DNA of 64,000 bases from Parvibaculum sp. Its GTDB lineage: Bacteria > Pseudomonadota > Alphaproteobacteria > Parvibaculales > Parvibaculaceae. Location: NCBI GenBank assembly GCA_030645235.1, contig JAUSMV010000008.1, positions 1 to 64,000 of the forward strand, given 5' to 3'. How positions within the stretch are numbered: position 1 is the first letter of the stretch; every line of letters begins with the position of its first letter. The notes under the pieces are model-generated. The model did not search any database, was not told the DNA's origin, and saw nothing but the letters and a program-made list of their open reading frames with translations. The translations under genes were made by a program, and so were the position numbers. This document shows, piece by piece, positions 39,535 to 48,248 of this stretch.

Positions 39535-40530
39535 TCAGTCCTTCTTCGCAAGCGGGTGGTGTTCCTCGACGAGCGACTTTAAGCGACCATCGAGGACATG
39601 GGTGTAGATCTGCGTCGTTGAAATATCGGCATGTCCCAACATTTGCTGAACGGCTCTGAGATCAGCACCATTGGCAAGCAGATGGCTCGCAAAGGCATGA
39701 CGCAACGTATGCGGCGAGACGCGGCTCACATCGAGCTTGGCGGCGGCCGCAAGGTCTTTGAGTAACTGCGCAAAGCGGTGCCGCGTGAGATGTCCCTGAC
39801 GACCACGCGACGGGAACAGCCACGGCGAAACACCATCGCCGAGGCGCGCAACGCGCAGCGGCAGATAATCGTCAATGGCCGCGCGCGCTGTGTCAGACAA
39901 AGGCACGAGACGTTCGCGCCCGCCCTTGCCGCTCACGGCGAGGAAGCGTCCGTCACCTTTGGCAGCCGAGAGTGGCAGGCCGACAAGCTCAGAGACGCGA
40001 AGGCCCGTGGCGTAAAGTACTTCCATCAGGCAGACGAGCCGCGCGCGCTTATAGGCCCGCACGGTTTCTTCCTGTGAGCGCCCGTCTTCAACGAGACGAG
40101 AGGCGGCGAGAAGCTTGTCCACTTCTTCCACCGACAGAGTTTTGGGCAAAGGCCGCGCACGACGCGGACCTTCGATGGCCCCGCAAGGATCATCCTTGCG
40201 CAAGCCGTCTGTATAGAGAAAGCCGTGAAACTGGCGAATGGCCGACAAGCGCCGCGCGGCTGTCGCCGCCGATAGACCTTGCACGGTCAGGCTTTCAAGA
40301 TAGGCACGAATGTCATTCGTGTCTGCAGCCAGCATGCTTTTATCGCGACTTGTCAGGAAACCGGAAAAATCTTTCAGGTCGCGCTGATAAGCATCAAGCG
40401 TGTTACGCGCCGCGCCGCGCTCTGCACTGAGCATTTCGAGGAAAGCATCAATATGATTGCTTCCGGTGGCCTTACCTTGATCTGTCTGGCCTTTATCCGA
40501 TGGGGTCGTCTGTTTGGCATTCATTGACAT
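39535..40530 (-). CDS. xerD: Site-specific tyrosine recombinase XerD
   Basis: Resolves chromosome dimers at dif with XerC and FtsK. 331 residues: SAM-like N-terminal domain (FLEMLSAERGAARNTLDAYQ) and catalytic domain with Arg in ATGLRVSEL, HTLRHAFASHLL, LGHADISTTQIYTH and its Tyr nucleophile. The position downstream of the secreted Ala-rich gene and near aroK/aroB is the XerD neighbourhood in alphaproteobacteria. A GTG at 40539 overlapping the upstream stop (GTGA) is an alternative start; ATG 40530 has GGTGAG nearby. Confidence 0.93.
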   Translation of the reverse strand: MSMNAKQTTPSDKGQTDQGKATGSNHIDAFLEMLSAERGAARNTLDAYQRDLKDFSGFLTSRDKSMLAADTNDIRAYLESLTVQGLSAATAARRLSAIRQFHGFLYTDGLRKDDPCGAIEGPRRARPLPKTLSVEEVDKLLAASRLVEDGRSQEETVRAYKRARLVCLMEVLYATGLRVSELVGLPLSAAKGDGRFLAVSGKGGRERLVPLSDTARAAIDDYLPLRVARLGDGVSPWLFPSRGRQGHLTRHRFAQLLKDLAAAAKLDVSRVSPHTLRHAFASHLLANGADLRAVQQMLGHADISTTQIYTHVLDGRLKSLVEEHHPLAKKD

Positions 40531-40535
40531 GATAC

Positions 40536-42596
40536 TCACCCGTGTCCGGCGTGACTACGTCCCAGTAAAGCCTCAAGAGCAAGGCGCCGAGCCTCGCTCT
40601 CAAGATGAACCGCTCTGAGACTTGATACGCTTTGCGCAACTGCTTGACGGTCTGCGCTTTCCGGCCCCCCAGGCCCGATTGCAACAAGTGAGAGCAATAC
40701 AACTTCACCCAACGAGCCCTTGAGGCCCGCTGAACGAAGCTGATTGAGTAGTAGTTCCGGCGCTCCGACGCTGCGCGGTGCAGCGACCAAAGCTTCGAGA
40801 ACATTTTGCGGTAAGACCTGACCTGATGCGTCATAGATCATGGCTTCGGTCGCCGCAAAATTCTGTGTGGCTGCCACGCCCGATTTGAGATCGGCGGCAA
40901 TGGCAGCGGCAAGTGCTGTATCGATGGGCTTGAGGCCTGCCGGATCGGACAAGCGCATCAACGAACTGAGTTCACGCGCATCGCGCGATCCGTCATTGCC
41001 GACCAGCGCAAACCATTTGGTAGCCTCATCACGCTTGCCCGCCATAAGAAGCGCGCGCGTCGCAGCAGGCGCAAAGAATTTCAGCTCCGGCAACGGCGAT
41101 GTGGCGGTGAGTGTCGGCAAGAGAGACTCAACGCTGGCAAGATAAACTTTGTCGTCGATCCCCATATTGAGGAACGCGGCCATGAGACCCGCACGATCGG
41201 TTGGCAGAATTTCAACAGCAATCGCCTGAAACAAAACCGCACGGCGTAGTGCTGCGGTTTTGGGGTAGATACCGGCACGGGCCGCATCAACCTCATCAGG
41301 CTTGAAGCTCGTTTCATTATAGATGGCCGACAAGTCAACGCCTTTGAGAACGCCTGCTTCAACGGCGCGCTCTGCCGCTTCAATGCGGATCGGCGAGCTA
41401 AGATTTTCATTCTGCGCCAGAAGCTTCACAACCGATGTATCGGCAATAGAACCGGCATTTTCGGGAAGCGCGCGTTTGGCTAGCGCGTAAAAGCGCACAT
41501 CAAGCGCGTCGAGTGATTTGGGTGCGGCGGCTTTCAGCTTCAGACCATCATTGGCTTCAGCGGCGAGCGAATAAAATAACGGGTCGTCATAACCTTCCTC
41601 GCGCGCAAGATCGAGCGTGACATTGGCGGCTGCATTATTGCCGGACGATATCTGGCAGAAGGCGGAAAGACGCGTCGAGAAAGCATCAAGCTCGTCATGC
41701 GCAGGGTCATTACCCGCGGGGAGATTGTTCAACTCGGAACAGGCGGTCTTGTCATCACCCAATGCGAGACTGGCGCGGGCGCGCGCAACGGCGACCGGCG
41801 GTGATGTATCGGCCATGGTACCTTTGCCGAGTTCAGCCGCGAGGTCCGCGCGGCCCGACGCACTCAGACGATCAAGGCGAATGGCAAGAAGCGAGAGACC
41901 GCTGGTCTGACCCTGCGGCGGTGTGGCCGTGGTGAGAAGCAGACGGCGCGCCAGATCATTGGCGACCGGCGAGCCTGTACCGACAGGCATCCGCGCCAGA
42001 TCCTGATCAACATTGGTGCGCGAGACACCCGCCCACATATTGGTGCTAAAGCCGCCATCACCCGAACCGATGAGACCGGCCGCCGACGCATCAACGCCGC
42101 CAAGCTCACCCATACTGATGCCGGATGATTTTTGACCGGGCACAACGGGAAGCGCCTGCAGCGGTGCGCCGCGCGGTGTATCATCGCCGGTCGGAAAAGC
42201 AGTGGTGGGTTTTACGATAGGTGCGGACGTGCCGCCGATGCCCGGCGGCGTGATCGGTTGCGGACCTGCCCCCGGCAACGCTTGGGGTGTTGTGCCACTT
42301 GCAGGCGCAGCAGCAGCGGGCACAGCAGGCGATGTCGAAATGATTCTCGGGCCGGAAGAGCCGGACGGTGTAACAGGCGCAGGCACAGTCGCCGTTGTCG
42401 TTGTGGTCTTGCCGTCAGGACCGGTGGTTGTGGTAATAACTTTACCCGGCGTTGACGTGCTGGTCGTCAGTGTACCAAGCGTTTCAGCCTGCGCCGCCAA
42501 AGGCACAAGGAGAAGCGCCGCCGCAGAGAGCCGCGTCGCTAAAGCCTTGACTGCCACGCCGGTCATCAGACCGGAATTAGCGCGGGAATTGGCCAT
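40536..42596 (-). CDS. Secreted Ala/Pro/Thr-rich protein of unknown function
   Basis: A 686-residue protein. Signal peptide (AAALLLVPLAAQA), then a Thr/Ser/Pro/Ala-rich low-complexity segment (about 40-180) and a long alpha-helical repeat-like domain (about 230-680) that looks like helical hairpins of TPR/solenoid type. Relatives between xerD and aroK in alphaproteobacteria are sometimes annotated antifreeze-like; no such function is evident here. Its start overlaps a small membrane protein gene by 20 bases. Role unknown; probably periplasmic. Confidence 0.75.
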   Translation of the reverse strand: MANSRANSGLMTGVAVKALATRLSAAALLLVPLAAQAETLGTLTTSTSTPGKVITTTTGPDGKTTTTTATVPAPVTPSGSSGPRIISTSPAVPAAAAPASGTTPQALPGAGPQPITPPGIGGTSAPIVKPTTAFPTGDDTPRGAPLQALPVVPGQKSSGISMGELGGVDASAAGLIGSGDGGFSTNMWAGVSRTNVDQDLARMPVGTGSPVANDLARRLLLTTATPPQGQTSGLSLLAIRLDRLSASGRADLAAELGKGTMADTSPPVAVARARASLALGDDKTACSELNNLPAGNDPAHDELDAFSTRLSAFCQISSGNNAAANVTLDLAREEGYDDPLFYSLAAEANDGLKLKAAAPKSLDALDVRFYALAKRALPENAGSIADTSVVKLLAQNENLSSPIRIEAAERAVEAGVLKGVDLSAIYNETSFKPDEVDAARAGIYPKTAALRRAVLFQAIAVEILPTDRAGLMAAFLNMGIDDKVYLASVESLLPTLTATSPLPELKFFAPAATRALLMAGKRDEATKWFALVGNDGSRDARELSSLMRLSDPAGLKPIDTALAAAIAADLKSGVAATQNFAATEAMIYDASGQVLPQNVLEALVAAPRSVGAPELLLNQLRSAGLKGSLGEVVLLSLVAIGPGGPESADRQAVAQSVSSLRAVHLESEARRLALEALLGRSHAGHG

Positions 42597-42720
42597 CGGG
42601 GAGCACTTTTTCGACTGATTGCACGGGCGCCTGCGCACCTTGGCCAAGAAAAATGAGACCGCCCACGGCACCAAGCACGAGAACGACGATGAGAATTAGG
42701 ATGGTCGAAATACTGTTCAT
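42577..42720 (-). CDS. 47-residue single-pass membrane protein
   Basis: Encodes one hydrophobic helix (ISTILILIVVLVLGAVGGLI) followed by FLGQGAQAPVQSVEKVLPDG and QFPR. Endings of the type VEKVIPD..RFPR occur, from memory, in small proteins at this locus in other alphaproteobacteria, which supports a real gene. It overlaps the start of the secreted protein gene by 20 bases in another frame, implying coupled translation, and lies behind a perfect TATAAT. No strong ribosome site was seen. Function unknown. Confidence 0.7.
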   Translation of the reverse strand: MNSISTILILIVVLVLGAVGGLIFLGQGAQAPVQSVEKVLPDGQFPR

Positions 42721-42751
42721 TCTACTTTTGGTCCGTGTCATCCGATTGGCG

Positions 42752-42808
42752 CGCCCTGAACATCAGGGGCGTTCTGATCTTGTGGGTGGGGTGAACGTTC
42801 CCATTATA
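42752..42808 (-). promoter_or_regulatory. Promoter and leader hairpin for the small membrane protein/secreted protein/xerD operon
   Basis: The minus strand carries a perfect -10 TATAAT (42803-42808); the -35 region is weak. Transcription would begin near 42796. The leader then contains a stem CGCCCCTGA/TCAGGGCG (42752-42771, one bulge). The stem is seen; the promoter is likely but unproven. Confidence 0.45.
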
Positions 42809-42984
42809 AAACTGCTTTGCCCATAATCAGAATATAGTCGTTTTGAATTTCCAACTTATGGTGCGGATGCGGCGAAATTTGGGCGCGAACCTATCTACGA
42901 TGCTATAGGTGAGATGGGGACGCAGTTCAATTATTGCCATAACTGTAGGCGTGAAAAACTGAGTCCGAAGATAGACCCTCAGTC

Positions 42985-42990
42985 TATAAT
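42985..42990 (+). promoter_or_regulatory. aroK -10 element
   Basis: A perfect TATAAT lies in very A/T-rich DNA 17 bases before the aroK ATG. If used, the mRNA would have a leader of only about 10 nt with no Shine-Dalgarno sequence. The -35 region is poor, so this is tentative. Confidence 0.35.
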
Positions 42991-43007
42991 AGATATTAAG
43001 TTATATA

Positions 43008-43622
43008 ATGACCGAACCGCAAAACCCGTCCCCTTCCCCGGGCCTCGCCATCACCGAAGGGCGGCTACCGACTCTGACCGCTCTGCCAGAAGGCTCGTCA
43101 GCCCGCTCTATCGTGCTTGTGGGGCTGATGGGTGCAGGAAAAACGACCGTTGGCCGCCGTTTGGCCCAAAGATTGGGGCTTGGCTTTGTGGACGCCGATG
43201 TCGAGATCGAGCGCGCGGCGGGCGAAACCATCCCTGAAATTTTTGAACGCCACGGCGAAGCAGCCTTCCGCGAAGGCGAACGCCGCGTCATTGCCCGCCT
43301 CCTTGAAGGCCCGCCCCAAGTGCTGGCAACCGGCGGCGGCGCGTTTATGGACGAGACGACCCGCCATAATATCGCCGCGCGGGGCATTTCTATTTGGCTC
43401 AAAGCCGATCTGGATGTGCTGATGCGGCGCGTCTCGCGCCGCGGCAACAGGCCGCTCCTGAAACAAGGCGACCCACGCGCCACGATGGAGCGGCTGATTA
43501 CAGAGCGCTATCCTGTCTATGCACGCGCAGATATCACAGTCGAAAGCATCGAAGGGCCGCATGAAACGGTTGTTGATGATGTGATCGCCGGACTTGATGC
43601 CTATCGAAAAACACCTGAGTGA
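43008..43622 (+). CDS. aroK: Shikimate kinase
   Basis: Phosphorylates shikimate at the 3-hydroxyl in the chorismate pathway. 204 residues with Walker A GLMGAGKT (39-46), substrate motif FVDADVEIE, the GGGAF segment and the lid Arg in RGNRPLL. An N-terminal 30-residue Pro/Ser-rich extension is common in this class. No ribosome site is visible before the ATG. Overlaps or abuts aroB. Confidence 0.96.
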   Translation: MTEPQNPSPSPGLAITEGRLPTLTALPEGSSARSIVLVGLMGAGKTTVGRRLAQRLGLGFVDADVEIERAAGETIPEIFERHGEAAFREGERRVIARLLEGPPQVLATGGGAFMDETTRHNIAARGISIWLKADLDVLMRRVSRRGNRPLLKQGDPRATMERLITERYPVYARADITVESIEGPHETVVDDVIAGLDAYRKTPE

Positions 43623-43627
43623 AACTG

Positions 43628-44749
43628 ATGACCGCCGAAATCAAAAAAGTCCGTGTTGAGCTTGAGGACCGCGCCTATGACATTCTCGTCGGGCCAAAAC
43701 TCATTGCCGATGCTGGCGCACATCTGAAACCTTTGCTCCGCCGTTCGCGCGTCGCCATTGTCACCGACGCAACGGTTGCAGGTTTTCATCTCGCAACTTT
43801 GCAGGCGAGCCTTGACGCCAACGGCATCAAACACGACACGATCATCATGCCAGCGGGGGAGGCCACCAAACGCTTTTCCGAGTTGCAGCGCGTCACCGAA
43901 TGGATTTTGGAAACCGGCATTGAGCGCGGCGATCTTGTTATTGCGCTGGGCGGCGGTGTCATGGGCGACCTCACAGGCTTTGCAGCCTCCATCGCACGGC
44001 GCGGCGTCGATTTTGCGCAAATCCCGACAACGCTCTTGAGCCAGGTCGATTCATCCGTTGGCGGCAAGACAGGTATCAATACCACACAGGGCAAGAACCT
44101 TGTCGGCGCTTTTTATCAGCCGCGCCTCGTGCTGGCTGACACAAGCGCACTTGAAACACTGCCCATGCGCGAACTGATGGCGGGTTATGCTGAAGTCGTG
44201 AAATACGGGCTGATCAATGACCGGCCTTTCTTCGACTGGCTCGAAACAAATCTCGATGCGATCAAAGAAGGGGATGTAGCGGCGCGCACTTATGCGATCG
44301 TAAAAAGTTGTGAGGCCAAAGCCCGTATCGTCGCAATGGATGAGCGCGAGAGCAATGTACGCGCGCTCCTCAATCTCGGCCACACATTCGGTCATGCGCT
44401 CGAAGCAGCCACCGGTTTCTCACAACGACTGGTACATGGCGAAGGTGTCGCTATCGGCATGGCGCTGGCCTTTGACCTTTCCGTAAAGCTCGGCCTCTGC
44501 GCGGGACAGGACGCTTTACGCGTGAGCCGTCATTTGGCACGCGCTGGCCTGCCCAACAAGCTGTCTGACATTTCCGGCACACTGCCCGACGCAGATGGTC
44601 TCATCGCACTGATGGGGCAGGACAAAAAAGTGCAGGACGGCAAGCTCACATTCATCCTCGCGCGCGGCATCGGTGAGGCCTTTATCACCCGCGATGTTGA
44701 TACAAATGCACTCAGAGAATTGCTGTCACAGAGGGAAGCGGCTGAATGA
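43628..44749 (+). CDS. aroB: 3-dehydroquinate synthase
   Basis: Second step of the shikimate pathway; converts DAHP to 3-dehydroquinate using NAD+ and a divalent metal. 373 residues with GGGVMGDLTGFAASIARRG, TTLLSQVDSSVGGKTGIN and the metal-ligand region LNLGHTFGHALE. A GTG at 43619 overlapping the aroK stop is an alternative start. The stop overlaps the corC-like start by 4 bases (ATGA). Confidence 0.97.
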   Translation: MTAEIKKVRVELEDRAYDILVGPKLIADAGAHLKPLLRRSRVAIVTDATVAGFHLATLQASLDANGIKHDTIIMPAGEATKRFSELQRVTEWILETGIERGDLVIALGGGVMGDLTGFAASIARRGVDFAQIPTTLLSQVDSSVGGKTGINTTQGKNLVGAFYQPRLVLADTSALETLPMRELMAGYAEVVKYGLINDRPFFDWLETNLDAIKEGDVAARTYAIVKSCEAKARIVAMDERESNVRALLNLGHTFGHALEAATGFSQRLVHGEGVAIGMALAFDLSVKLGLCAGQDALRVSRHLARAGLPNKLSDISGTLPDADGLIALMGQDKKVQDGKLTFILARGIGEAFITRDVDTNALRELLSQREAAE

Positions 44750-46032
44750 ACACACTGGGGCTCGGACTCACGATTGCGGCCATCTTCGGCCTTATCATGT
44801 GTTCGGCTTTTTTCTCCGGCTCCGAAACTGCGCTGACAGCAGCTTCCCGCGCGCGTATGAACCGTTTGGCCGAAGAAAAAAACAAGCGCGCTGCACAGGT
44901 CTTGAAACTGACCGACAATCTGGAGCGCACAATCGGCGCCCTTCTGCTCGGCAACAATCTCGTCAACATTCTGGCCTCTGCATTGGCCACCAGCCTCTTT
45001 TTGTCACTCTTCGGCGACGCCGGTGTCTTCTATGCCACCTTCGCCATGACCGCCATCGTTTTGGTCTTTGGTGAAGTCATGCCCAAGACCTATGCCATCA
45101 GCAACACAGACCGCTTTGCGCTCACCGTCACGCCGATCTTACGTGTTCTGATCTGGCTCTTTGCACCTGTCACAATGGCCGTCCAATGGGTCGTGCGCAG
45201 TGTGCTGCGCCTCTTTGGTATTGATATCAGCGAGCACGCGAACGTGCTGTCAGCACATGAAGAGCTGCGCGGCGCAATCAATCTGCATCACCGCGAAGGT
45301 GATATGATTAAGCGCGACCGCGATATGCTCGGCGGTATCCTTGATCTCTCAGACCTCGACGTCTCCGACATCATGGTTCACCGCAAAAACATGACCATGA
45401 TCGATGCCTCACAATCCAATGAAGCTATCGTGACGGAAGTGCTCGGCGCACCGCACACACGCCTGCCGCTCTGGAAAGGGGAGCCCGACAATATCGTCGG
45501 TGTCCTGCATTCCAAAGACCTGCTGCGCGCGGTCGCAGGCGCGGGCTGGAAACCGGACGCGATCAAAATTCTCGATGTGGCGTCTGAACCCTGGTTCGTG
45601 CCCGACACGACACCGCTACAAGCCCAGCTCAACGCGTTCCTGCGGCGCAAGGCGCATTTTGCGCTAGTGGTTGATGAATATGGCGGGTTGATGGGCCTCA
45701 TCACCCTTGAAGATATTTTGGAAGAAATCGTCGGCGATATTTCTGATGAGCATGATATTGACCGCTCGCGTATCCGCATCCAGTCAGACGGCTCGGTGAT
45801 TGTGGCAGGCCTGTTGCCGATCCGTGATCTCAATCGCGCACTCGACTGGTCGTTGCCCGATGATGAAGCGACGACCATCGCGGGGCTTGTGATCCATGAA
45901 GCACGCGCCATCCCCGAAGTCGGACAGGCGTTTAATTTTCATGGCGGCAAATTTGAAATTTTGCGCCGCCAGCGCAATCAACTGGCGGTCTTGCGCATTA
46001 CACCCAACCGCATCCGCCCCGCGGCAGATTAA
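44746..46032 (+). CDS. CNNM/CorC-type transporter (DUF21 and CBS domains)
   Basis: A 428-residue membrane protein. The DUF21/CNNM transmembrane domain (1-180; CSAFFSGSETALTAASRARM; GNNLVNILASALATSLFL) is followed by a CBS pair (about 200-330; MVHRKNMTMIDASQSNE; LVVDEYGGLMGLITLEDIL) and a C-terminal CorC/HlyC transporter-associated domain. Related proteins act in Mg2+/Co2+ transport or efflux; direction here is unknown. Third gene of aroK-aroB-corC; its end overlaps the convergent bolA end by 4 bases. Confidence 0.9.
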   Translation: MNTLGLGLTIAAIFGLIMCSAFFSGSETALTAASRARMNRLAEEKNKRAAQVLKLTDNLERTIGALLLGNNLVNILASALATSLFLSLFGDAGVFYATFAMTAIVLVFGEVMPKTYAISNTDRFALTVTPILRVLIWLFAPVTMAVQWVVRSVLRLFGIDISEHANVLSAHEELRGAINLHHREGDMIKRDRDMLGGILDLSDLDVSDIMVHRKNMTMIDASQSNEAIVTEVLGAPHTRLPLWKGEPDNIVGVLHSKDLLRAVAGAGWKPDAIKILDVASEPWFVPDTTPLQAQLNAFLRRKAHFALVVDEYGGLMGLITLEDILEEIVGDISDEHDIDRSRIRIQSDGSVIVAGLLPIRDLNRALDWSLPDDEATTIAGLVIHEARAIPEVGQAFNFHGGKFEILRRQRNQLAVLRITPNRIRPAAD

Positions 46033-46310
46033 GCGTCGCGCGCGGCTTCTGCCGGTGTCTGCGTTTTCAAGGCGAGCGCGTGAACGGGATTGCCGATTTC
46101 ATCTTTCAGTACATTGGTCACCATGCGATGACGGGCAACGCGCAATACCCCATCAAAAGCGTCGGACACTATCGTCACATGAAAATGCGTCTCAACGCCC
46201 TCACGATGACCGGCATGGCCTTTGTGTTGATGAGATTGATCTTCAACAATCAAAGTTGATGGCGAAAAGGCTTTTTTGAGCTTTTCAGTGATGATTTCAG
46301 CAACGGTCAC
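46029..46310 (-). CDS. BolA family protein
   Basis: A 93-residue BolA-fold protein with the KH-like core HFHVTIVSDAFDGVLRVARH and basic RMV continuation. BolA proteins pair with monothiol glutaredoxins in iron-sulfur cluster handling and affect cell shape and stress. The GTG at 46310 is chosen because CCGGAGTG precedes it. Divergent from a DnaJ-like gene and cobST, the standard arrangement. Confidence 0.9.
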   Translation of the reverse strand: MTVAEIITEKLKKAFSPSTLIVEDQSHQHKGHAGHREGVETHFHVTIVSDAFDGVLRVARHRMVTNVLKDEIGNPVHALALKTQTPAEAARDA

Positions 46311-46409
46311 GCAACACTCCGGCAAAGTTTGGTGCTATAGTCCTCGACCCTAACCGCTGACCACTTCAATTGCACTTCCCCCGTCCCATCTAATATCCGG
46401 ATCCGCGCC

Positions 46410-47075
46410 TTGACCTCTGACTTTTTCGACAGCATCCGCATCGCCCCGCGCAAAAAGCGCGGCCTCGAAGGTACCAAAGAGGCGCGCGAAGAAATGAAGG
46501 CACGGGCCGACGCCAAGCCCTGTAGCTGGGATGGCTGCGTCAATACCGGCAAACACCGCGCGCCCGGTCTGCCCCTTGCCAATGGACTGAACGGCAAAGA
46601 GACGACCTATCGCTGGTTTTGCGACAAGCACATCAAAGAATTCAACGCCAATTACGACTTCTTCCAGGGCATGACGGCCGCCGAAGTCGCCAAATTCCAG
46701 CGCGAAGGCCTCACGGGCCACCGCCCGACATGGGGCCTGGGCGTCAATTCCGCCCCCAATTACAGCCAGGGCTTTGACAAGAAGGGCAAGCGCGCCGGCG
46801 CAGCCCTCCGCGACGCTTATGAGCTTTTCGGCGACGACGCTACGTCAGGACCCGAACACACCCCGCGCAAGCCCCGCATCAAGCCATTACAACAACAGGC
46901 TTTGCATACACTGGAGCTTGAGGAAACGGCCACCTTGAGCGAAATTAAGTCCCGGTATAAAGAACTTGTGAAGCGACACCATCCAGACGCCAATGGCGGC
47001 GACCGATCTGCCGAAGAACGTCTGCGCAAGGTCATTCAGGCCTATGACTATCTCCGCAAGAGCGGCTTCTGCTAA
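46410..47075 (+). CDS. DnaJ-domain protein upstream of cobST
   Basis: A 221-residue protein. The N-terminal half contains a Cys/His cluster (PCSWDGCVNTGKHRAP ... WFCDKHIKEFN) that could bind zinc; the C-terminal J domain has the required HPD (KRHHPDANGG). J domains stimulate Hsp70. This architecture beside bolA and cobS/cobT is conserved in alphaproteobacteria; its role there is unknown. It starts with TTG and no clear ribosome site. Confidence 0.85.
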   Translation: MTSDFFDSIRIAPRKKRGLEGTKEAREEMKARADAKPCSWDGCVNTGKHRAPGLPLANGLNGKETTYRWFCDKHIKEFNANYDFFQGMTAAEVAKFQREGLTGHRPTWGLGVNSAPNYSQGFDKKGKRAGAALRDAYELFGDDATSGPEHTPRKPRIKPLQQQALHTLELEETATLSEIKSRYKELVKRHHPDANGGDRSAEERLRKVIQAYDYLRKSGFC

Positions 47076-47133
47076 TCTCGCATTGATGCTGTTTTGACGA
47101 TTTGGAGGACCGGACCGGCAACGGGACGGACAA

Positions 47134-47164
47134 GTGAGATAAGCGCGGAAAACGCTTCCCTCAC
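47134..47164 (+). promoter_or_regulatory. Leader hairpin upstream of cobS
   Basis: GTGAG (47134) pairs with CTCAC (47160) and AAGCG (47141) with CGCTT (47153), separated by a two-base symmetric internal loop, closing a CGGAAAA loop. The structure sits about 60 bases before the cobS start. It lacks a U-tract and does not resemble a cobalamin riboswitch. Function unknown. Confidence 0.4.
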
Positions 47165-47226
47165 ATCATCTTGAAATTCACCGCTCAATGGATGCGAGCG
47201 GTCACGACGAAGAAAAGCAGGGTAAG

Positions 47227-48222
47227 ATGAGCTTAGATGTTACGGGTACCATGTCGCTGGCCGGACCTGACACGGAAGTCAACGTCCGCGAACTTTTTAA
47301 AATCGACGTGGACATGAAAGTCCCCGCCTTCTCGCAGACAAGCGAGTATGTGCCTGACCTTGACCCCGATTATATTTTCGATCGTGACACCACTCTCGCC
47401 ATTCTCGCGGGTTTTGCCTTCAATCGACGCGTCATGGTGCAAGGCTATCACGGCACCGGCAAGTCAACCCACATTGAACAGGTCGCAGCGCGCCTCAACT
47501 GGCCCTGCATCCGCATCAACCTGGACAGCCACATTTCCCGCATCGACCTCGTCGGTAAAGACGCGATCGTGCTGAAAGAGGGAAAGCAAGTCACTGAGTT
47601 CCGTGAAGGCCTGCTGCCCTGGGCTTTGCAGCATCCTGTCGCGCTCGTATTCGACGAATATGACGCGGGCCGTCCCGACGTGATGTTTGTGATCCAGCGC
47701 GTGCTCGAAGTGTCGGGCAAGCTGACGCTCCTTGATCAAAACCGCGTCATCCGCCCGCATAGCGCATTCCGTCTGTTCTCGACAGCCAACACTGTGGGTC
47801 TCGGCGATACATCGGGTCTTTACCACGGCACGCAGCAGATCAACCAGGGTCAGATGGACCGCTGGAACATTGTAACCGTACTCAACTATCTGAGCCATGA
47901 TGTTGAAACCAACATCATGATCGCCAAGATCAAGGCCTATCAGACCGACGAAGGCAAAAAGAAGATCTCGGCGATGGTCCGCGTCGCTGATCTCACACGT
48001 TCGGCTTTCATCAACGGCGACATCTCGACCGTGATGAGCCCGCGTACAGTCCTCACTTGGGCTGAAAACGCGCAGATATTCGGCGGCGATATCGGCTTTG
48101 CCTTTCGCGTCACCTTCCTCAACAAATGCGATGAGTTGGAACGCGCCACAGTGGCCGAGTTCTACCAGCGTTGCTTTGGCGAAGACCTGCCCGACAGTGC
48201 CGCCAAGATCATGGTTGCCTGA
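47227..48222 (+). CDS. cobS: Cobaltochelatase subunit CobS
   Basis: AAA+ ATPase subunit of the aerobic cobalt chelatase (CobN-CobS-CobT) that inserts Co2+ into hydrogenobyrinic acid diamide for vitamin B12. 331 residues with Walker A GYHGTGKS (73-80), [14 protein letters not shown] and [16 protein letters not shown]. The ATG at 47227 has AGGG upstream; ATG 47188 is also in frame. Operon with cobT; cobN is not in the window, as is usual. Confidence 0.95.
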   Translation: MSLDVTGTMSLAGPDTEVNVRELFKIDVDMKVPAFSQTSEYVPDLDPDYIFDRDTTLAILAGFAFNRRVMVQGYHGTGKSTHIEQVAARLNWPCIRINLDSHISRIDLVGKDAIVLKEGKQVTEFREGLLPWALQHPVALVFDEYDAGRPDVMFVIQRVLEVSGKLTLLDQNRVIRPHSAFRLFSTANTVGLGDTSGLYHGTQQINQGQMDRWNIVTVLNYLSHDVETNIMIAKIKAYQTDEGKKKISAMVRVADLTRSAFINGDISTVMSPRTVLTWAENAQIFGGDIGFAFRVTFLNKCDELERATVAEFYQRCFGEDLPDSAAKIMVA

Positions 48223-48248
48223 ACGGATACGCCTGAGAGGCAACTGAT

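Noticed and set aside
39535-40530. Tyrosine recombinase as a mark of a mobile element
   Set aside because: It is the housekeeping XerD in its usual neighbourhood; no att sites, integrase partners or phage genes are nearby.
42914-43237. Plus-strand frame beginning MGTQFNYCHNC before aroK
   Set aside because: Overlaps aroK in another frame; the AT-rich start region is promoter-like.
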